Shown here: piece by piece, positions 5,629-11,741 of the stretch | Numbering within the stretch: position 1 is the stretch's first letter | How the letters are laid out: each line of letters opens with the position of its first letter | Source: Gammaproteobacteria bacterium | GTDB lineage: Bacteria; Pseudomonadota; Gammaproteobacteria; Pseudomonadales; Pseudohongiellaceae | Assembly (NCBI GenBank): GCA_007571115.1 | Contig: RKSA01000071.1 | Location: forward strand, 1-11,741 | Length of the DNA stretch: 11,741 nt | Direction of reading: 5' to 3' | The notes under the pieces: generated by a model | What the model saw: only the letters and a program-made list of their open reading frames with translations | What the model was told of the DNA's origin: nothing | Database searches by the model: none | Made by a program: the position numbers and the translations under genes

Positions 5629-6324
5629 CTAGACCTCGAGCCACTCGGCGCGGACGGCGTCGGCCCGGGCCAGCGAATCGGGGCTGCCCTCCCAGACGAC
5701 CTGGCCATGGCCCATGACGTAGAGCCGCTGCGAGATGCGCATGGCGATGTTGCGTTTCTGCTCGACGAGCAGGATGGCAACGCCGCGAGCGGCGATTTCG
5801 AGCAGCAAGTTGCCAACTTGCTCGACGAGTTTCGGCGCCAAGCCCTCGGTGGGCTCGTCGATCAGGATCATTTCCGGGTCGCCCATCAAGGTCCGGCACA
5901 TGCTCAGCAACTGCTGCTCGCCGCCGCTGAGCACCCCGCCTGGCGTCTCGGCGCGCGCCGCGAGCAAGGGAAACATGGCGAATAGCTCGGCAATGTTCCA
6001 GCGCCCCGCAGCAGCGCCCGGCTTCATCCCCAGCAACAGGTTCTGGCGCACCGTCAGGCCGGGAAAGACTTGCCGGTTTTCCGGCACATGGCCGAGGCCG
6101 AGCCGGGCTATCTCAAAACTTTTGCGCCCGGCGATCTGCTTGTTCCTGAACACGATCGAGCCATGGGGCTCGACTTCGCCGATGATCGCCTTGAGCGTCG
6201 TCGAGCGGCCGGCGCCGTTGCGCCCGAGCAGGCTGACGATCTCGCCCCGGCCGACCTCGAGCTCGACTCCTTGCAGCACATGGCTCTTGCCATGCCAGGC
6301 GTGCAGGCCGCTGAGCTCAAGCAT
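5629..6324 (-). CDS. livF: Branched-chain-type amino acid ABC transporter ATP-binding protein LivF
   Basis: A 231-residue ATPase of the hydrophobic amino acid (HAAT) uptake family; with LivG it powers transport through LivHM at the inner membrane. Seen: Walker A GRNGAGRST (34-42), Q-loop region ENRQVFPGLTV (82-92), ABC signature LSGGEQQ (132-138), Walker B MILIDEP (152-158), and the LivF-typical LLVEQ with Gln189 where other ABC proteins have His. The invariant Walker A lysine is replaced by Arg40, a variant I recall in some LivF relatives. Start at 6324 gives MLELSGLHAWHGK, typical of LivF, with GGCGAGG upstream and an 8-base overlap with livG. A longer in-frame start adds unrelated sequence. 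Substrate may be branched-chain amino acids or another small amide or acid. Confidence 0.92.
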   Translation of the reverse strand: MLELSGLHAWHGKSHVLQGVELEVGRGEIVSLLGRNGAGRSTTLKAIIGEVEPHGSIVFRNKQIAGRKSFEIARLGLGHVPENRQVFPGLTVRQNLLLGMKPGAAAGRWNIAELFAMFPLLAARAETPGGVLSGGEQQLLSMCRTLMGDPEMILIDEPTEGLAPKLVEQVGNLLLEIAARGVAILLVEQKRNIAMRISQRLYVMGHGQVVWEGSPDSLARADAVRAEWLEV

Positions 6325-7066
6325 GGCAGGCCTCGCCGAGGTAGGCTTCGCGCACTCGCGAATCGGCGCGAATCTGCTCGGCAGTGCCGCTGGCGATGAT
6401 CTTGCCGTACACGAGCACGCTGATCCGCTCGGCAAGGTCGAAAACGATGTTCATGTCGTGCTCGACGAGCACCAGAGTCTTGCCTGCGGTGACCTTGCGA
6501 ATCAGCTCCACGGCGTTTTCGGCTTCGCTGCGGCTCATTCCGGCGACGGGCTCGTCGAGCAGAACCAGTTCGGCATCGCCGGCGACCGCCATGCCGAGCT
6601 CGAGCGCGCGTTGCTCGGAATAGGCGATCGCTCCTGCGGGAACCTGGGCCTTGCCGGCCAGGCCGATTCGTTCGAGCACTTGCTCGGTGCGGTCGTGCAG
6701 CGCGCCTTGGCCGTCAACGAGGCGCCAGAACGAATACCCGCAGCCCGAAGTCCAGAACAGTGCGCAGCGAATGTTCTCGTAGACGCTCAGGCGCGGAAAG
6801 ATGTTGCTCACCTGGAAACTGCGAGCGATCCCGAGCCGGTTGATGCGATAGGGGGGCAGGCCGCCGATCGCGCGGCCCCGGAAGCGGATCTCGCCGGCGC
6901 TCGGCGCACACTTGCCGCTGACGAGGTGGAACAGCGTCGATTTGCCGGCGCCGTTGGGGCCGATGATCGCGTGTTTCTCGCCGGCCTCGAAGTCGAGGTC
7001 GACACCGCAGATGATTTCGCTCGCGCCGAAATTCTTGCGCAGGCCGCGCAGCGACAGGATGCTCAT
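6317..7066 (-). CDS. livG: Branched-chain-type amino acid ABC transporter ATP-binding protein LivG
   Basis: A 249-residue ATPase, the second ATP-binding subunit of the transporter. Motifs: Walker A GPNGAGKST (36-44) with the normal lysine, Q-loop Gln85 (ARSFQVSNIFP), signature segment AYSEQRALELG (148-158) replacing the usual LSGGQ, Walker B ELVLLDEPVAGM (166-177) and H-loop His203 (LVEHDM). The YSEQR form is a LivG-type variant. It overlaps livM by four bases (ATGA) and livF by eight, which indicates translational coupling. If Arg40 weakens ATP binding in LivF, LivG would supply the site with a canonical lysine. Confidence in the family is high. Confidence 0.93.
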   Translation of the reverse strand: MSILSLRGLRKNFGASEIICGVDLDFEAGEKHAIIGPNGAGKSTLFHLVSGKCAPSAGEIRFRGRAIGGLPPYRINRLGIARSFQVSNIFPRLSVYENIRCALFWTSGCGYSFWRLVDGQGALHDRTEQVLERIGLAGKAQVPAGAIAYSEQRALELGMAVAGDAELVLLDEPVAGMSRSEAENAVELIRKVTAGKTLVLVEHDMNIVFDLAERISVLVYGKIIASGTAEQIRADSRVREAYLGEACHA

Positions 7067-8301
7067 GTGCGCCGCTCCGGCTCGGCAGCGTTCGCCCGCT
7101 CCCAGGCTTCGCGCAGGCGCGGCAAGGATCTTGCGGTCAGGATCCAGCCAACTGCTGCGAGCAAGGCCGGCCCGGCCCAGGCCAGTGCCGAGTCCCGGGC
7201 CAGGCTCAGGCCGAGATAATGCAAAGTCGGCCCCGTGGCGTGGGACAGTTCCGCCAGGCAGACCGCAGCAAGCACGAACAGCAGCGCCGGCAGCCCCGTG
7301 AGCAGGTACGGCAGTGCGAGCAAATGCAAGGTGCCGCGCCGCCAGGCGCTTTCATGCATCATGACGAAACCCGCGCAGCCGCGAGGCAGGAACAGCACCG
7401 TCAGCACGAACACGATGCCGAGGTAGAGCAGCCACAGTTCGGTGTAGTTGCTGAGCAGGAAGTTCATCAAGGTCAGCAGCACCGCGCCGATGATCGGGCC
7501 GATGAAGAAACCGAGCCCGCCGATGTAGGCCATCAGCAGCACCCGCCCCGAAGTCGCCAGATTCAGGTTCTCGTCGGTGAGAAACTCGTAGTTGAGCGCG
7601 AACAGTCCGCCGGCGATCCCAGCGAAGGCACCGGCTGCACAGAACGAGATGAAGCGAACCCAGCGCGCGCTGTAGCCGATGAACTCGGCGCGTTCGGGGT
7701 TGTCGCGAACGGCATTCGCCATTCGTCCCGCTGGCGTCCTGGTGAACAGGTACATGCACAGCGTTGCGAGGAATGTCCAGCCGGCGCCGAGGTAGTAGAT
7801 CTCGACATCGCGCAGGAACTCGATTCCGAACAGCGGCGGGCCAAACGTGCGGTCGCCGCTGATCCCGGCCTCGCCGCCGAAAAAGCGCGCCAGGATCAAC
7901 GACGATGCTGCCACGAGCTCGCCGATGCCAAGCGAGATCATCGCGAACGTCGTTCCTGCCTTGCGAGTCGAGAAGCTGCCGACGAACACTCCGGCGAGCA
8001 GGCCCGTCAAGCCGCCGAGCAAGGGGATGAAGACGATCGGGAACGAGGCGCTGCCGCGTTCCATCAGCAACAGCGCGTGTACCGCGAGAAAGCCGCCAAG
8101 CCCGAAATAGACGGCGTGGCCGAACGACAGCATGCCCCCCTGGCCGAGCAGCATGTTGTAGCTCAGCGCGAAGATGATCGCGATCGTCATCTGGTTGAGG
8201 ATCGAGATCGCCAGCAGCGAATCGAAGCACTGGGGCAGCAGCAGCAAGACCGCGAGATAGCCTCCCCACAGCCCCGCTTTCGCCTTCAGCGTCTTGCTCA
8301 T
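7063..8301 (-). CDS. livM: Branched-chain-type amino acid ABC transporter permease LivM with C-terminal extension
   Basis: A 412-residue inner-membrane permease. The N-terminal ~310 residues match LivM: the membrane motif GQGGMLSFGHAVYFGLG (53-69), a cytoplasmic coupling segment around AVRDNPERAEFIGY (197-210), and YIGGLGFFIGPIIGA (259-273) in a late span. After LPRGCAGF, where many LivM proteins end, there are about 100 further residues. These hold two more hydrophobic stretches (about 326-351 and 373-390) and a charged tail. The gene overlaps livH and livG by four bases each (ATGA). The extension may be a lineage-specific addition; no known domain is recognised in it. Confidence 0.92.
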   Translation of the reverse strand: MSKTLKAKAGLWGGYLAVLLLLPQCFDSLLAISILNQMTIAIIFALSYNMLLGQGGMLSFGHAVYFGLGGFLAVHALLLMERGSASFPIVFIPLLGGLTGLLAGVFVGSFSTRKAGTTFAMISLGIGELVAASSLILARFFGGEAGISGDRTFGPPLFGIEFLRDVEIYYLGAGWTFLATLCMYLFTRTPAGRMANAVRDNPERAEFIGYSARWVRFISFCAAGAFAGIAGGLFALNYEFLTDENLNLATSGRVLLMAYIGGLGFFIGPIIGAVLLTLMNFLLSNYTELWLLYLGIVFVLTVLFLPRGCAGFVMMHESAWRRGTLHLLALPYLLTGLPALLFVLAAVCLAELSHATGPTLHYLGLSLARDSALAWAGPALLAAVGWILTARSLPRLREAWERANAAEPERRT

Positions 8302-9245
8302 TCGCGTTTCCCCAGCAGGCCCTTCGGGCGAAACACCAGCACCAGCACGAGGAGCAGGAAGGGCAGCACCGGAGCGACCTGGGCCAGATGCAGCGTCCAG
8401 AGGTCATCGAGGGGATGGTCGCCTGGAAATTCGACGCCGAGCATCGCGAGCAAGTCGGGAACGCCAACATCGGCGGCGATCGCGTAGGACTGCAAGAGCC
8501 CGATCAGCAGCGAGGCGAGCAGGGCGCCTTGCAGCGAGCCGAGCCCGCCGATCACGACGATGACGAAAACGATGCTGCCAAGCCCCAGCGCCATGCCGGG
8601 GAACGTCGTCAGCACCGGTCCGGCGATCACTCCGGCGAGCCCCGCCAGCGCCGTGCCGACGCCGAACACCATGGTGAAGATCAGCGGCACGTTGTGGCCG
8701 AGCTGCGCGGTCATCTGCGGATGGGTGATCGCCGCCTGGATGACGAGGCCAACGCGGCTGCGCGTGAGCGTGTGGTAGAGGCCGAGGAAAATGCTCATCG
8801 AGATCGCCAGCATGAAGCCGCGATACGCCGAAAACTCCTGGCCGAACAGCGTGAACAGCGGAAAGTCGAGCAATTCCGGCGCCTGGTAGTTCCTCGTTTC
8901 GGGCCCCCAGAAGAACTGCACCGCCTCCTCGATGAGGAAGGCGAGGCCGAAAGTGAACACGAGTTCGGCGACGTGGCCCTGTTGATGCACGCGCCGCAGC
9001 CCGTAGCGCTCGACGAGGGCGCCAAGTGCGCCGACGAGCAATGGAGCGACGATCAGCCCGGTCCAGTAGCCGAACCAGAGGCTGATCGAGTACGCGAAAT
9101 ACGCGCCGAGCATGTAGAAGCTGGCATGGGCGAAATTGAGCACGCCCATCATGCTGAAGATCACGGTCAGGCCGCTCGCGAGCATGAACAGCAACAGCCC
9201 GGTGACGAGGCCATTCAAGGTCGCGAATACGAGAATTTCCGGCAT
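8298..9245 (-). CDS. livH: Branched-chain-type amino acid ABC transporter permease LivH
   Basis: A 315-residue inner-membrane permease forming the transport channel with LivM. The family signature GLTVIFSMMGVLNFAHASFY is at 25-44. A coupling-loop region (RVGLVIQAAITHPQMTAQ) precedes the motif VIVVIGGLGSLQGALLASL, and the protein ends in the usual FRPKGLLGKRE. Length is slightly above the common ~290-300 because of an insertion near the C terminus (around VEFPGDHPLDDLW). It starts 19 bases after livJ and overlaps livM by four bases, so it is the second gene of the operon. A GGGGAA stretch upstream is the likely ribosome site. Confidence 0.92.
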   Translation of the reverse strand: MPEILVFATLNGLVTGLLLFMLASGLTVIFSMMGVLNFAHASFYMLGAYFAYSISLWFGYWTGLIVAPLLVGALGALVERYGLRRVHQQGHVAELVFTFGLAFLIEEAVQFFWGPETRNYQAPELLDFPLFTLFGQEFSAYRGFMLAISMSIFLGLYHTLTRSRVGLVIQAAITHPQMTAQLGHNVPLIFTMVFGVGTALAGLAGVIAGPVLTTFPGMALGLGSIVFVIVVIGGLGSLQGALLASLLIGLLQSYAIAADVGVPDLLAMLGVEFPGDHPLDDLWTLHLAQVAPVLPFLLLVLVLVFRPKGLLGKRE

Positions 9246-9264
9246 CGGCCGCTAGCTTCCCCGG

Positions 9265-10650
9265 TCAGCGCCGGGGGCGCTTCATTTCGCAGCCCGTTTC
9301 CAGCACGGTCTGTGCCGCTGGCACGACGTGTTCGGCGTAGAGGCCGAAGCCCGAATTGTCGGCGTCGAACTCGATGTTCTCGTCGGTCATCACCAGGATG
9401 TGCAAGGCCTGCATGAGTTGATGGTCGCTGCCGCGCATCCAGATCTGCTCGCCGCGCAAGGTGCTGAAGCGCATGTCCTCGAGGGCCAGCGCGACTTCGT
9501 ATGGGTCGGTTCCGCCACTCTCCTCCATGGCCTTGACGAGCATCGAAAGCGCGTTCATCAGGCGAGGCTGGGTGACGTCGCGATCCGGGTGCGCCGCCTT
9601 GAAGGCGAGGTGGAACTGCCTGCGCTCCTCGGTGCTGAAGGGATTCCCCGAGTCGCTGTGTACGAGGTAGATGCGGTCCTTGCCGTCGGCGCCGAGGGTT
9701 GCGGTGATGCCGTCGTAGGCGGCGTAGAACGTGTAGATGGGGATGTCGAGCCCGGCATCGATGACCGAGCGCGCCAGCGCAACCATGTCGGCGCCGAAAT
9801 TGCCGGTGATGATCGCATCGGCGCCCGAGGCGACGATCTTGGTCACGTAGGGAGTGAAGTCCTTGACCTGGCCGATCGGATGCAGCTCGTTGCCGACGAT
9901 GGCGATGTCGGGGCGCTTCTCGCCCAGCAGCCTTTCCGAGGTTTGCGCGACCACATGGCCGAACGAGTAGTCCTGGCCGATGATGTAGACGCTCTTGACG
10001 CTCTCGCTGCTGGCGATGAAATCGGTGAGCACCTCGAGTTTCATCACTGCATGGGCATCGAAGCGGAAATGCCAGAAGCTGCAATTCTCTTCGGTCAGCG
10101 CCGGATCCACCGCAGCATAGTTGAGATGCACGACCTCCTCGCCGGGATTGCGCCGGTTATGCCTCGTGACCGCAGCGCCAAGCGCGTTCGCCACCGCCGA
10201 GCTATTGCCCTGGAAAATGAAGTGCAGGCCTTCGTTGACGGCGCGGCGGAACTGGAGCTGCGTCTCGGTGGGGCTTTGCTGGTTGTCGAACGGCACGATC
10301 TCGATCGCGCGCCCGCCAAGAATCCCGCCCCGGGAGTTGAACAGATAGTCGGCGCTGAACTCGAGCAGCAGCAGCGCACTCGTGCCGATCGAAGCGAACG
10401 GCCCCGAAAGCGGATCAATGAAGCCAATCCGCACCGGCTCGCCCTGCTGCGCCTCGGCCTGGCCCTGAGCTTGAGCTTCGACTTGGGCCTGAGCCTGGGC
10501 TTGAGCTTGAGCTTCAACCTGGTTCTGAGCTTGGCCCTCGGCGCCGACTTGGCCCTGAGCCTGGCCCTGAGCCCGAACCGCCACGGAAGCCGCAAGCAGC
10601 ACGAGCAAGGCCGACACCAAGCGCACCAGTGATCGCGAGGAAAATTTCAC
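9265..10650 (-). CDS. Periplasmic substrate-binding protein of the Liv-type ABC transporter (LivJ-like)
   Basis: A 461-residue precursor that captures the substrate in the periplasm and delivers it to LivHM. The start is placed at GTG 10650, giving a signal peptide MKFSSRSLVR followed by a hydrophobic core and cleavage near VRA/Q (27/28). No lipobox cysteine is seen. Residues 28-70 are a low-complexity Gln/Ala/Glu/Gly stretch. The binding-protein fold begins at EPVRIGFIDPLSGPFASIG (71-89), typical of the type I periplasmic-binding family (Peripla_BP_6), and continues to the C terminus with IIGQDYSFGH and NALSMLVKAMEE. It is the first gene of the operon. Ligand specificity cannot be read from sequence. 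No ATG is available in frame; other non-ATG starts (such as TTG at 10695) would lengthen and disrupt the signal. Confidence 0.88.
   Translation of the reverse strand: MKFSSRSLVRLVSALLVLLAASVAVRAQGQAQGQVGAEGQAQNQVEAQAQAQAQAQVEAQAQGQAEAQQGEPVRIGFIDPLSGPFASIGTSALLLLEFSADYLFNSRGGILGGRAIEIVPFDNQQSPTETQLQFRRAVNEGLHFIFQGNSSAVANALGAAVTRHNRRNPGEEVVHLNYAAVDPALTEENCSFWHFRFDAHAVMKLEVLTDFIASSESVKSVYIIGQDYSFGHVVAQTSERLLGEKRPDIAIVGNELHPIGQVKDFTPYVTKIVASGADAIITGNFGADMVALARSVIDAGLDIPIYTFYAAYDGITATLGADGKDRIYLVHSDSGNPFSTEERRQFHLAFKAAHPDRDVTQPRLMNALSMLVKAMEESGGTDPYEVALALEDMRFSTLRGEQIWMRGSDHQLMQALHILVMTDENIEFDADNSGFGLYAEHVVPAAQTVLETGCEMKRPRR
10441..10569 (-). repeat. Low-complexity Gln/Ala/Glu-rich coding repeat in the binding protein
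   Basis: Imperfect short repeats of CAG/GCC/GAG-type codons (QAQ, VEAQ, GQAQ units) encode 43 residues between the signal peptide and the folded domain. The same bases read as repeated Leu-Ser units in the antisense frame, explaining a long spurious ORF there. It is probably a flexible tether; its length may vary between strains. Confidence 0.8.
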
Positions 10651-10733
10651 AAGCAAGCCGCCCCCGTTTGCCACAACCACCGCGACCAAAACCAAGGCCG
10701 CGAAAAGCCCGACATTACCCCAGCCAACGATCA

Positions 10734-10802
10734 GCTTGCAAGCGATGGCGCCTGGCTTGGCACAGGCCCGTCAGCAGCAAAAATGGCAACCATCGCCATT
10801 TT
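10734..10802. promoter_or_regulatory. Inverted repeats in the livJ/helicase divergent intergenic region
   Basis: Two symmetric elements lie in the 270-bp divergent region: a perfect 10-bp palindrome GCTTGCAAGC (10734-10743), and an 8-bp inverted repeat AAAATGGC (10780-10787) with GCCATTTT (10795-10802) around a 7-base spacer. They may be operators for livJ or the helicase, or the second may form a weak terminator-like hairpin. No regulator gene is in the window, so no binding protein can be named. I see no convincing livJ promoter. Confidence 0.3.
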
Positions 10803-10813
10803 CGTCGGGCAAC

Positions 10814-10843
10814 TTGCCAGGACTGCGCCGAACAAGCTATCGT
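10814..10843 (+). promoter_or_regulatory. Candidate promoter for the helicase gene
   Basis: TTGCCA (10814-10819, five of six matches to -35) and TATCGT (10838-10843, four of six to -10) are separated by 18 bases, about 78 bases before the helicase ATG. The match is modest and the call rests only on this spacing and the position in a divergent intergenic region. Confidence 0.3.
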
Positions 10844-10920
10844 GCGCCGACGTCGGCGGCGGAAACGATCGGGAAAATCCATGCAGTCAGACCTGTTCGG
10901 AACGGCACACGGGTGCTTGC

Positions 10921-11741
<821 letters not shown>

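Noticed and set aside
5735..7219. Long plus-strand ORF (494 aa) opposite livG/livF
   Set aside because: It is antisense to two genes with full ABC motifs, and its translation has no recognisable domain; it is a GC-bias shadow.
7219..9416. Long plus-strand ORFs opposite livM and livH
   Set aside because: They are Arg/Glu/Gln-rich translations produced by reading membrane-protein codons in reverse; the permease motifs on the minus strand are unambiguous.
9328..10632. Plus-strand ORF (434 aa) opposite the binding-protein gene, with Leu-Ser repeats
   Set aside because: The repeats are the antisense reading of the Gln/Ala/Glu linker; the minus frame has a signal peptide and a binding-protein domain.

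Overview
The window is GC-rich, Gram-negative bacterial chromosome. The evidence is a signal-peptide S1/P1 nuclease, a complete periplasmic-binding-protein transporter of the LivJHMGF type, and a fused anthranilate synthase TrpE(G). It is most likely a proteobacterium. Fused trpE(G) is best known from alphaproteobacteria but also occurs elsewhere, so I do not assign a class. There are no rRNA or tRNA genes, insertion sequences or CRISPR arrays.

Layout, left to right. Positions 1-132 hold the 3' end of an unrecognised plus-strand gene. Positions 162-1157 encode a zinc-independent NADP-dependent oxidoreductase of the MDR superfamily. Positions 1338-2027 encode a single-span membrane protein whose middle is eleven near-identical 11-residue repeats (33-bp tandem repeats), predicted to form a hendecad coiled coil. 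Positions 2030-2176 form a compact regulatory module: a consensus-like promoter, a 21-codon aromatic-rich leader peptide starting at the predicted transcription start, and a full set of mutually exclusive attenuator stems. It drives trpE(G) at 2232-4475.

Transcription then converges. An S1/P1-type nuclease (4536-5561, minus strand) carries all nine expected zinc ligands. Upstream of it on the same strand is a tightly overlapping five-gene ABC transporter operon, transcribed livJ (9265-10650), livH, livM, livG, livF (ending at 5629). A 270-bp divergent intergenic region separates livJ from a plus-strand SNF2/DEAH-type helicase that starts at 10921 and runs off the right edge. Its closest remembered relatives are helicases found in phage-defence clusters.

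The most interesting element is the trpE(G) leader. Its pause, antiterminator and terminator stems can all be drawn base by base, its start codon coincides with the predicted +1 (leaderless translation), and its control codons read Tyr-Phe-Phe-Trp-Gln-Phe rather than a run of Trp. This suggests that chorismate commitment to tryptophan may respond to more than one aromatic amino acid. The other notable points are the hendecad repeat protein, an Arg-for-Lys Walker A in LivF, a C-terminal membrane extension on LivM, a Gln/Ala/Glu-rich linker on the binding protein, and a possible defence island beyond the right edge.
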